Origin: Clostridia bacterium
GTDB taxonomy: Bacteria > Bacillota > Clostridia > UMGS1883
Direction: 5' to 3'
Assembly: GCA_017441965.1 (NCBI GenBank)
Contig: JAFSBF010000085.1
Coordinates: forward strand, 1-18,205
Length of the DNA: 18,205 bases
In this document: in pieces, positions 6,935-14,185 of the stretch
Layout of the letters: every line of letters starts with the position of its first letter
How positions within the stretch are numbered: position 1 is the first letter of the stretch
Translations under genes and position numbers: made by a program
Notes under the pieces: model-generated
Told to the model about the DNA's origin: nothing
Databases searched by the model: none
The model's input: only the letters and a program-made list of their open reading frames with translations

Positions 6935-7643
6935 TTTGCCCCTCCTCTTCATCTGCTATGGGGAAGAAAAATGCCATAGCAGCACTCACGGCAAGGGTGA
7001 TTATAATAATTGACCAGCCGCTCGAAATACTTTTAAGTATCGGTGCATAATAAAAAATAACACTCATCAAAGCTGCCATAAGGGAAGCTATCATTACATT
7101 CTTATTCTCACGTGCAGGGGGAATTACTATTGCAATAAACATTGCATAAAGCGCAATCCCCATTGATGAGGATAATACGGGCGGCATAAATGACGTTAAA
7201 ACAGCACCCGTAAGTGTGCCGAGTGTCCATCCAATCGGCGGCGTCAACACAAGTCCTGCCATATATGAGCTTGTAAGTATCCCTTTATGCTGCATAGACA
7301 CTGCAAAAACCTCGTCAGTTATTGCAAAGGAAAAAATCATTCTTTTCCATATATTCATTTTTTCCTCTACACGTTGTGACATTGAGAGCGACATCAGAAA
7401 ATACCTGAGGTTTATTATCAGTGTTGTCAGTGCAAGCTCTGTAAGTGCACCAAGGGCAAGCAGAATATTAACTCCTGCAAACTGTCCTGCACTTGTAAGA
7501 TTTGTCATTGAAATAAGCACTGCCGACCATATTGGAAGTCCCGACAGTGCCACCGTAAGACCAAACGCCATCGAAACCGAAAAATACCCAAGCGCAATCG
7601 GAAGTCCATCTTTAATTCCCTGCAAAAATTCCTGTTTTCTCAT
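6927..7643 (-). CDS. azlC: AzlC-family branched-chain amino-acid permease
   Basis: A 238-residue inner-membrane protein. The N-terminal FLQGIKDGLPIALGYFSVSM, ISMTNLTSAGQFAGV, INLRYFLMSLSMS and AITDEVFAVS are typical AzlC sequences, followed by several hydrophobic helices. AzlC/AzlD pairs export branched-chain amino acids and analogues. The ATG follows the trmD stop with no gap (TAAATG) and the nearest purine-rich stretch is weak and distant, so translation probably depends on ribosomes finishing trmD. Placement downstream of translation genes, and in the direction of the isoleucine-responsive ileS locus, is suggestive but no shared control element was seen. Confidence 0.93.
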   Translation of the reverse strand: MRKQEFLQGIKDGLPIALGYFSVSMAFGLTVALSGLPIWSAVLISMTNLTSAGQFAGVNILLALGALTELALTTLIINLRYFLMSLSMSQRVEEKMNIWKRMIFSFAITDEVFAVSMQHKGILTSSYMAGLVLTPPIGWTLGTLTGAVLTSFMPPVLSSSMGIALYAMFIAIVIPPARENKNVMIASLMAALMSVIFYYAPILKSISSGWSIIIITLAVSAAMAFFFPIADEEEGQNE

Positions 7644-8363
7644 TTAAAATCCATTCTCTTTCAGCCATTCTTTTTCCTTTTGTGAAAGCTCCGCCTTTTC
7701 AAGTAATTCGGGGCGTTTTTTTGCAGTGCGCAAAATACTTTGTTCCCTGCGCCATTTTTCTATATTTGCGTGATGACCGCTAAGGAGAATTTCGGGAACC
7801 TCACGCCCCATAAAAACGGGCGGTCTTGTATACTGCGGATATTCCAAAAGCCCGTCATAGTGACTTTCAACGCTTGCAGTTTCCCTGCTGTCAAGCACTC
7901 CCTCCACCATACGGCATACGCAGTCTATAAGGACCATACAAGGAAGCTCTCCGCCCGTGAGAACGTAATCACCGATTGAGATTTCCTCGTCAACAATTTT
8001 CTCTAAAATTCTTTCGTCAACCCCCTCATAATGACCGCACAAAACTACAATATGCTCATATTCTGAAAGCTCCTTCGCTCTTTTCTGCGTAAGTGTCTTT
8101 CCCTGCGGTGACATATATATGACGTGCGGTTTCTTCTTCCCCGCAACACTTTTATATGCATCATATATAGGCTGCGGCTGCATAAGCATACCGCCCCCTG
8201 CTCCGTACGGGTAATCATCCACACGGTGGTGCTTATCTTTAGAAAAATCACGTATATTAATATACTGCGTTTCAATAATACCGCCTTTAACGGCTCTGCC
8301 GATAATGCTTTCGCCAAGTGCGGACATCATTTCGGGAAAAAGTGTAAGTACACTGAATTTCAT
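7644..8363 (-). CDS. trmD: tRNA (guanine-N1)-methyltransferase TrmD
   Basis: A 239-residue SPOUT-class methyltransferase that makes m1G37 in tRNAs with a G at position 36 and prevents +1 frameshifting. Visible motifs are FSVLTLFPEMM at the N-terminus, DDYPYGAGGGML (about 49-60), LCGHYEGVDERI (108-119) and the SAM-binding trefoil-knot loop SIGDYVLTGGELP (129-141), then EYPQYTRPP. The ATG at 8361-8363 was chosen from the family N-terminus and GAGGA 8 nt upstream; 11 further in-frame codons upstream overlap the end of rimM. It lies 16 nt after rimM and abuts azlC directly. Confidence 0.96.
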   Translation of the reverse strand: MKFSVLTLFPEMMSALGESIIGRAVKGGIIETQYINIRDFSKDKHHRVDDYPYGAGGGMLMQPQPIYDAYKSVAGKKKPHVIYMSPQGKTLTQKRAKELSEYEHIVVLCGHYEGVDERILEKIVDEEISIGDYVLTGGELPCMVLIDCVCRMVEGVLDSRETASVESHYDGLLEYPQYTRPPVFMGREVPEILLSGHHANIEKWRREQSILRTAKKRPELLEKAELSQKEKEWLKENGF

Positions 8364-8379
8364 ATATCTGTTCCTCTCT

Positions 8380-8868
8380 TTATATAAGCCCCTCAATCGG
8401 TGTTATATAAATAAGCTTTTGTCTTAGATCCACCTTTTCAACAAATACGGGGATATTGGGTATAAGAACCTTTTCGCCATCTTCCTTTGTGAATTCAAGA
8501 AGGTTTGCGGCGTTATTCTCAATTACGTTTGTAACTGTGCCAAAATGCGACCCGTCAGGCAGCACGCCTGTAAGCCCCATAAGCTCAAAGAAATAATATT
8601 CCCCCTCAGGGAGCTTTGGCAGATCCTCTTTTCTTGCATAAAGCTCGGTAAATTTCATCTTTTCAGCCGTATCTACATCATCTACGCCCTCAAGCTTTAA
8701 AAGAACTGCGCCCTTTTGAAATCTCCACGAAAGGATTTTTACAGATGTATCATCCTTTTTATATACGGTTTTTACTTTTTTAAAGAACGCCTCTCCATCT
8801 GTAAAATGAAGCGCCTTTACCTCTCCGCGTATTCCGTGCGTATTTACAATCTGCATAACGTATATCAT
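8380..8868 (-). CDS. rimM: Ribosome maturation factor RimM
   Basis: A 162-residue protein that assists maturation of the 30S head domain through ribosomal protein S19. The N-terminal half carries the RimM signature VNTHGIRGEVKA (8-19), and the C-terminal half is the PRC-barrel (YYFFELMGLTG onward, about 91-160). The length is normal. The start ATG (8866-8868) has a moderate AAGGGG upstream. The rimM-trmD order is conserved in bacteria, but the usual rpsP/KH genes upstream and rplS downstream are missing here, replaced by a secreted protease and azlCD. Confidence 0.95.
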   Translation of the reverse strand: MIYVMQIVNTHGIRGEVKALHFTDGEAFFKKVKTVYKKDDTSVKILSWRFQKGAVLLKLEGVDDVDTAEKMKFTELYARKEDLPKLPEGEYYFFELMGLTGVLPDGSHFGTVTNVIENNAANLLEFTKEDGEKVLIPNIPVFVEKVDLRQKLIYITPIEGLI

Positions 8869-8880
8869 TTTATTTTCCCC

Positions 8881-10359
8881 TTATTTGAATGAGCTTGGTG
8901 TTAAAGGCACCATACTTTTAAGATTTTCCCACACCATATATTTCGCATTACCAACAGGACAAGGAACGGGTACGGTCATAAATTTTTCTCCGGGTACTGT
9001 AACCGTATTCTTCACTTTTGCGCTTATAAGAGTATTGTCAGTATTATACTGTGCATAAACAACACTAATTTCAACGGGAGATGTTGTATTATTGTAAATC
9101 GTCGCAACACTTGTTCTTCCAAAATAACTGTCATCAACCTTAGCGATAAGAATGTCTGCGGGAGAAAGATATATGTTTTTTCCCTTTATAAGCTCTTTTA
9201 TAGCTTTTTCACAGTTTATAATCCCATTTCCATAATAACAATCATAGTCTGTATCGCCAACATCCGTCGATGTCTCCTCTAAAAGCTTTCTAAAGCCTTC
9301 ATCGTCGATATCCGGTTTTATACACTTGGCAATCGCCGCAAGTGCACTTACGTGAGGTGCTGCTACAGAAGTTCCAGCTGTTGGCTGTACATAAAAATAT
9401 TCCTGACCGTTTTCAACCTTATACATTGCGTCAATATTCATAAGTCCGCCCGGTGCTGAAACAAACACCTTGTCATTATACTGCGAAAATTCCGAATGTT
9501 CTGAGTTACTGTCAACTGAAGCAACGCTTATAACACCATCAAGTGATGCGGGATATGCATACTGTGAGGATCCATTGTTTCCTGCTGCTGCTATGACGAT
9601 TATTCCTTTATCAACGGCATTATTTATAACTCCGCTGAGAGTAGTTAAATTTTGTGGCTGGATGTCTTCTCCTTCTAAAGCTAAGCTTAAGTTAATAACG
9701 TCACACCCAGCCTTTGTTGCATAATCTATAGCAGAAATAATATCGCTAAGACTTCCTATGTTTGTCTTTTTTTCTTCATTATAGCTAAGCACACGCAAAG
9801 GCATTATAAAAGCTCTTTTGGCAATACCTGTGCCACGACCTGTATTTTTACGCGCAATAATAGAACTTACCGTTGTTCCGTGATACCGTCCTTCGGCATT
9901 ATCGTTACAGACATCTTTATCTGTTTCTTTATCTGTAATATAATCATACCCATTAAGTATCTGCGACCTTATCATATCATCACTGCAAAGGCCGCTGTCA
10001 ATTACCGCAACCTTTACGTCAACGCCCATTACGCCCAGATTATCGGCAAATTTTGCATTTACCATCTCATAGTTCCAGTTATCAACTATATCGGTGGAAA
10101 CTTGCTCTGTTTCTACTGTCATAGGCTCAATGGCAACCACTTCATAATTCGGCTCGTAATGCTCTACAATACCTGCCTCAATATATTCCTGTAGTTCCTC
10201 CTGTGTTGCAACGGCAAAATCAACGCCGTCATTATCCTTTGCACTAAAAAGCTGCACACTGTCATTAAAACGGACAATATACGTATCCTCCTGCGCAAAT
10301 GCCGTCACAGATAAAAGAAATATAAAAAGAAATGTACTTATTTTAATTTTAAGCTTCAT
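8881..10359 (-). CDS. Secreted subtilisin-like serine protease (peptidase S8)
   Basis: Counted from the first possible ATG (10366-10368), this is a 495-residue S8 protease with a lysine-rich signal peptide ending at AFA-Q (25/26), a propeptide (about 27-95), and the catalytic residues Asp124 (VAVIDSGL), His163 (RYHGTTVSS), Asn264 (AAGNNG) and Ser334 (AGTSVAAPHV). Residues about 390-495 form an extra beta-rich tail (VATIYNNTTSPVEISVVYA, YMVWENLKSMVPL) of a type often seen in clostridial surface proteins. I prefer the third ATG (10357-10359), giving 492 residues, because GAGGG then sits 9 nt upstream; it touches the first ATG. It acts outside the cell; substrate unknown. The stop lies 12 nt before rimM. 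Confidence 0.93.
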   Translation of the reverse strand: MKLKIKISTFLFIFLLSVTAFAQEDTYIVRFNDSVQLFSAKDNDGVDFAVATQEELQEYIEAGIVEHYEPNYEVVAIEPMTVETEQVSTDIVDNWNYEMVNAKFADNLGVMGVDVKVAVIDSGLCSDDMIRSQILNGYDYITDKETDKDVCNDNAEGRYHGTTVSSIIARKNTGRGTGIAKRAFIMPLRVLSYNEEKKTNIGSLSDIISAIDYATKAGCDVINLSLALEGEDIQPQNLTTLSGVINNAVDKGIIVIAAAGNNGSSQYAYPASLDGVISVASVDSNSEHSEFSQYNDKVFVSAPGGLMNIDAMYKVENGQEYFYVQPTAGTSVAAPHVSALAAIAKCIKPDIDDEGFRKLLEETSTDVGDTDYDCYYGNGIINCEKAIKELIKGKNIYLSPADILIAKVDDSYFGRTSVATIYNNTTSPVEISVVYAQYNTDNTLISAKVKNTVTVPGEKFMTVPVPCPVGNAKYMVWENLKSMVPLTPSSFK

Positions 10360-10384
10360 TTTCATCATCCCTCACAACCACAAA

Positions 10385-10415
10385 TGTAGGGGTTGATATT
10401 AAATCTACCCCTACA
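10385..10415. repeat. Inverted repeat between ileS and the protease gene
   Basis: TGTAGGGGT (10385-10393) and ACCCCTACA (10407-10415) form a 9-bp perfect stem, extended by GAT/ATC inside after one mismatch. There is no T-run on either side, so it is not a classical terminator. Short palindromes with GTAGGGG arms are, from memory, common dispersed elements in clostridial genomes; it could protect the ileS 3' end or weaken read-through. Confidence 0.5.
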
Positions 10416-10429
10416 CTCATTTTAGTATC

Positions 10430-13400
10430 TTACGCCTTTACAACGCCAAGATATACCTTTTCGCCATTAATGTTCCATTCTTTTGAATTGTCGCACTTTT
10501 CATCCATATTAATTGAAAGGGCAAGAACATCTTCCTTGATTTCTTCGGCATTCTTTCCAATTATTTCAGCAATTTTTTCGTTACCTGATACATAGACATT
10601 GATGTTATCCATAACCTCAAATCCGCTGTCCTTACGCATTGTCTGAAGCTTGCTGATGATTTCACGAACAAATCCCTCTTCAATAAGCTCGTCGCTTAAG
10701 CGTGTATCAAGAACAACTGTAATGCCTGCATCGCTTTCGGAGGCAAAGCCCTCAACCTGCGCACTCTCGATAAGGAGGTCTTCTCTTTCAAGGGTGATTG
10801 TGCTGCCACCTGCCTCAAGCTTGATTGCGCCATTATTCTCAAGCTCATCCATTGCACTGTTGCCGTCAACATTTGAAAGGTAATCTCTTATTGCGCCAAG
10901 GAATTTTCCGTATTTAGGTCCAACAGTTTTAAGCTGCGGCTTAAAGCTGTAGCTTGTACATTCACGAACACAGTCTGTAAATTCTACTTCCTTGACATTA
11001 AGCTCATCTGCAATAATTTCCTTATAGAAATCGTTAAGAGCACTATCTGCCTTTACAAGCATCCTGCCGATAGGCTGACGGTTTTTAATATTTGATGCAT
11101 TACGTGCCGCTCTTCCAAGTACAACAATTCTGAGCACCTGCTCCATGTTATTTTCAAGCTCAGCATCAATCTTGCTTTCGTCATACTCAGGGTAATCGCA
11201 AAGATGTACACTTATCGGCGCACTTTCATCAATACTGCATACAAGGTTACGGTAAATATCCTCTGCCATAAAGGGAATCATCGGTGCAGTAACCTTTGAA
11301 AGGGTAACAAGTGCAGTATAAAGCGTCATATACGCATTTATCTTATCCTGTGTCATTTCCTTACCCCAGAAGCGTTCACGACTGCGGCGTACATACCAGT
11401 TACTCAGTTCATCGGTAAATTCCTGAATTATTCTTGCAGTTTCAGTGATTTTGTAATCTGCAAGGTTATTGTCAACTGTCTTGATAAGTGTATTGAGTTT
11501 TGAAATGAGCCACTTATCCATTACAGAAAGCTTATCATATTCAAGAGTATATTTTGTTGCATCAAACTTATCAATATTTGCATAAAGCACGAAGAATGCA
11601 TATGTGTTCCAGAGAGTACCCATAAACTTACGCTGACCCTCGCTTACTGCACCGTCATGGAAACGGTTAGGAAGCCACGGAGCACTGTTCACGTAGAAAT
11701 ACCAGCGGATTGCATCTGCGCCGTGCTTTTCAAGCGCATCAAACGGGTCAACCGCATTACCCTTGGACTTACTCATCTTCTGACCGTTTTCGTCCTGAAC
11801 GTGACCGAGAACGATAACATTCTTATAAGGTGCTTTGTTGAAAATCAGTGTTGAAATTGCAAGAAGCGAATAGAACCATCCTCTTGTCTGGTCAACTGCC
11901 TCACTGATGAAGTTTGCAGGGAAATTCTCCTCAAATATTTTTTCGTTTTCAAAGGGATAATGCCACTGTGCAAAGGGCATTGCACCTGAATCAAACCAAC
12001 AGTCAATAACCTCTTTTGTACGGTGCATCTGTCCGCCGCACTCAGGGCACTTGATTGTCACTGCATCAATGTAGGGACGATGAAGCTCAATATTCTCAGG
12101 GCAGTTATCAGACATCTCTCTAAGCTCTTTAATAGAGCCGATTGAATGCTTATGTCCGCAATCACACACCCAGATGTTAAGAGGTGTTCCCCAGTAACGG
12201 TCACGGCTTACGCCCCAGTCCTGAACATTTTTCAGCCAGTCGCCAAAGCGGCCCTTGCCGATACTTTCGGGAATCCAGTTAATTGTTTCGTTATTTTTAA
12301 TAAGGTCATCACGCACAGCCGTCATTTTTATAAACCACGACTCTCTTGCGTAATAGATAAGGGGTGTGTCACATCTCCAGCAGAACGGATATGAATGTTC
12401 AAACGGAAGTGCCGCATAAAGAAGTCCGCTTTCATCAAGCGCTTTGAATACTTCCTTATCTGCATCCTTACAGAACATTCCTGCCCAGGGAGTTTCAGAA
12501 GTCATTTCACCCTTTGCGTCAACAAGCTGCACAAACGGCAAATCATATGTTCTACCCACTCTGGAGTCATCTTCACCAAATGCAGGTGCAATATGAACGA
12601 TACCTGTACCGTCTGTAAGTGTTACGTAGTTGTCGCATACAACGTAATATGCCTTCTTATCAGGATTTGCAAAATCAAAGAGCGGCTCGTATTCCTTATA
12701 CTCAAGGTCTTTACCGATATATTCTTCGATTACCTCATACTCTCCCTTTATAACAGAGGGAATAAGAGCCTCTGCAAGAATATAAATATTACCCTCATTA
12801 TTGATTTTAACGTATCTTTCGTCAGGGTTTACGCAAAGTGCTACGTTTGAGGGAAGTGTCCACGGAGTAGTTGTCCACGCAAGGAAATATTCGTCCTTAG
12901 TTCCCTTTACACGGAATTTTGCAATAGCACTCTTTTCCTTTACATCCTTATAACCCTGAGCAACCTCGTGGCTTGAAAGCGGAGTTCCGCAGCGGGGGCA
13001 GTAGGGTACAATTTTATAACCCTTGTAAAGAAGGTCCTTTTCCCAAATCTGCTTAAGAGCCCACCACTCAGATTCAATAAAGTTATTGTCGTATGTTACA
13101 TAGGGGTCTTCCATATCAGCCCAGAAGCCTACAGTCTGTGAGAAATCCTCCCACATACCCTTGTACTTCCATACGCTTTCCTTACACTTTGTAATAAATG
13201 GCTCAAGTCCGTACTCTTCAATCTGCTCCTTACCGTCAAGACCGAGAAGCTTTTCAACCTCAAGCTCTACGGGAAGTCCGTGTGTATCCCAGCCTGCCTT
13301 ACGGATAACCTTATAGCCCTTCATTGTACGGTAACGGGGAATCATATCCTTGATTACACGTGTAAGAACGTGACCGATATGCGGCTTTCCGTTTGCCGTA

Positions 13401-13543
13401 GGCGGTCCGTCGTAGAATGTATAGCACTCACACTTGGCACGGTTTTCAATACTTTTTTCGAAAATATTGTTTTCACGCCAGAAAGCACCTATTTTCTTTT
13501 CCCTTTCAACAAAATTAAGATTAGTGTCAACCTTGTTGTACAT
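10430..13543 (-). CDS. ileS: Isoleucyl-tRNA synthetase, eukaryote-like (type 2)
   Basis: A 1037-residue class I synthetase that charges tRNA-Ile. The HIGH motif is at 55-58 in FYDGPPTANGKPHIGHVL and KMSKS at 589-593; GWDTHGLPVE and the CPRCGTPLSSHE zinc site follow the first. A second cysteine group (CDCGHKH ... CPECGGQMH) precedes DCWFDSGAMP. The FYDGPPTANG form of the first motif, the length and the long C-terminal region indicate the eukaryote-like IleRS2 rather than the bacterial IleRS1; IleRS2 enzymes are generally poorly inhibited by mupirocin. The start has AGGAGG 7 nt upstream. Expression should be controlled by the T-box leader and promoter immediately upstream. Confidence 0.97.
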   Translation of the reverse strand: MYNKVDTNLNFVEREKKIGAFWRENNIFEKSIENRAKCECYTFYDGPPTANGKPHIGHVLTRVIKDMIPRYRTMKGYKVIRKAGWDTHGLPVELEVEKLLGLDGKEQIEEYGLEPFITKCKESVWKYKGMWEDFSQTVGFWADMEDPYVTYDNNFIESEWWALKQIWEKDLLYKGYKIVPYCPRCGTPLSSHEVAQGYKDVKEKSAIAKFRVKGTKDEYFLAWTTTPWTLPSNVALCVNPDERYVKINNEGNIYILAEALIPSVIKGEYEVIEEYIGKDLEYKEYEPLFDFANPDKKAYYVVCDNYVTLTDGTGIVHIAPAFGEDDSRVGRTYDLPFVQLVDAKGEMTSETPWAGMFCKDADKEVFKALDESGLLYAALPFEHSYPFCWRCDTPLIYYARESWFIKMTAVRDDLIKNNETINWIPESIGKGRFGDWLKNVQDWGVSRDRYWGTPLNIWVCDCGHKHSIGSIKELREMSDNCPENIELHRPYIDAVTIKCPECGGQMHRTKEVIDCWFDSGAMPFAQWHYPFENEKIFEENFPANFISEAVDQTRGWFYSLLAISTLIFNKAPYKNVIVLGHVQDENGQKMSKSKGNAVDPFDALEKHGADAIRWYFYVNSAPWLPNRFHDGAVSEGQRKFMGTLWNTYAFFVLYANIDKFDATKYTLEYDKLSVMDKWLISKLNTLIKTVDNNLADYKITETARIIQEFTDELSNWYVRRSRERFWGKEMTQDKINAYMTLYTALVTLSKVTAPMIPFMAEDIYRNLVCSIDESAPISVHLCDYPEYDESKIDAELENNMEQVLRIVVLGRAARNASNIKNRQPIGRMLVKADSALNDFYKEIIADELNVKEVEFTDCVRECTSYSFKPQLKTVGPKYGKFLGAIRDYLSNVDGNSAMDELENNGAIKLEAGGSTITLEREDLLIESAQVEGFASESDAGITVVLDTRLSDELIEEGFVREIISKLQTMRKDSGFEVMDNINVYVSGNEKIAEIIGKNAEEIKEDVLALSINMDEKCDNSKEWNINGEKVYLGVVKA

Positions 13544-13585
13544 AAATCTTCCTCCTACCTATACTAAAAAAGTATTTTTAGTTAC

Positions 13586-13619
13586 AAAAAACTTCGTCCT
13601 ATGCTAAATAGGACGAAGT
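13586..13619 (-). terminator. Terminator of the ileS leader
   Basis: On the minus strand a 12-bp perfect stem, ACTTCGTCCTAT with ATAGGACGAAGT, encloses a 5-nt loop and is followed by TTTTTT. It lies 42 nt before the ileS start codon, where a transcription-attenuating T-box leader should end. The 5' strand and loop (13600-13612) can pair instead with 13630-13642 over 12 of 13 bases, giving a competing antiterminator. Confidence 0.9.
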
Positions 13620-13837
13620 CACATTTTCACCTAATTAGCATACCATCATATGCGTCCCCTTAACAGAGGGACCCCCTGTCGCCACTTAATCATAATTAAT
13701 CAATTAATGTACTTTCAGCAACGCAGCTCAGAAGTGATATTCACCATCGGTTAATCTGCATCAGGCTCACACCGTCCCTGATTCGCTACGCCATTTCACC
13801 GTCGGCTACTGTCTTCGTCACAGCCTTTATATGTCTG
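13586..13837 (-). promoter_or_regulatory. T-box leader with isoleucine specifier, upstream of ileS
   Basis: The ~295-nt leader of ileS has the features of T-box riboswitches, which read the charging state of a tRNA. Stem I carries AGTA of the specifier-loop S-turn on its 5' side, GGTGTGAGCC, and on its 3' side GAATATCACTTCTGAGCTGC, in which ATC (13736-13738), an isoleucine codon, sits in the specifier position followed by A. GAAAGTA and CCCTCTGTTAAGGGG resemble the stem II / IIA-B region. A small hairpin (13638-13653) and a terminator follow. The canonical 14-nt T-box AGGGTGGNACCGCG is not found; at its expected place the sequence reads TAGGTGAAAATGTG. Uncharged tRNA-Ile should favour read-through into ileS. 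Confidence 0.85.
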
Positions 13838-13843
13838 CATTTA

Positions 13844-13872
13844 ATTATATATCCGCTTTAGTAAAATGTCAA
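13844..13872 (-). promoter_or_regulatory. Consensus sigma-A promoter of the ileS T-box transcript
   Basis: On the minus strand TTGACA (13867-13872) and TATAAT (13844-13849) are both perfect and are separated by 17 nt. Transcription should start near 13837, which defines the T-box leader. Confidence 0.93.
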
Positions 13873-14137
13873 GTTTTTATTGCAACACATATAACTTTAT
13901 TTTCTGTGGTATAATTTTTTATTGAGATTTCAACAAAAATTATATTACTTGTGTTTTAATTCTGTTATTTTCGTTCATAGCGATCCTCTCCTTTTGCGGA
14001 GATGATAGCACAACCGCCCGGCTTTTACACTGTTTTCAGTCTTACCTTTTATCGGATTTCCCGACAAAACCATATGTAAAAAAACAAAGAAATTGTAAAT
14101 TTTTTTCCTCTTTCCTTTTAATGGAGTGTGTTTTTGG
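13873..14137. other. Intergenic region between divergent ileS and SLH promoters; possible remnant small ORF
   Basis: No confident gene. On the minus strand, AGGAGAGG at about 13986-13995 is followed by ATG 13976-13978 and 12 codons (MNENNRIKTQVI) with a stop at 13940-13942. The ribosome binding site lies in the 3' arm of a hairpin (ATC-a-TCTCC / GGAGA-g-GAT). Upstream is a GC-richer stretch (GCCGGGCGGTTGTGC) unlike its AT-rich surroundings. Hairpin-sequestered start sites of this kind occur in type I toxin genes, but the peptide itself is not recognisable. The rest is AT-rich sequence in which I see nothing else. Confidence 0.25.
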
Positions 14138-14166
14138 TGGACAAATTCTTTCTGATAATGTATAAT
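14138..14166 (+). promoter_or_regulatory. Sigma-A promoter of the SLH-protein operon
   Basis: TGGACA (14138-14143), 17 nt, TATAAT (14161-14166). The start codon is 20 nt downstream of the -10 box, with AAGGGGTG as ribosome binding site, so the leader is very short and leaves little room for post-transcriptional control. Confidence 0.88.
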
Positions 14167-14185
14167 ATATTTAAGGGGTGAACTG

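Noticed and set aside
12395..12850. A 151-codon plus-strand open frame inside ileS
   Set aside because: It lies entirely antisense to the catalytic part of IleRS, which is intact and recognisable, and its translation shows no domain.
13681..13840. Possible tRNA gene in the GC-richer segment upstream of ileS
   Set aside because: No GTTCGANTC T-loop or cloverleaf was found on either strand; the conserved pieces are those of a T-box stem I.
13910..13915. Plus-strand TATAAT with an extended TG motif upstream of the SLH gene
   Set aside because: No -35 box at 16-18 nt, and a far better promoter lies at 14138-14166; this is likely chance in AT-rich sequence.
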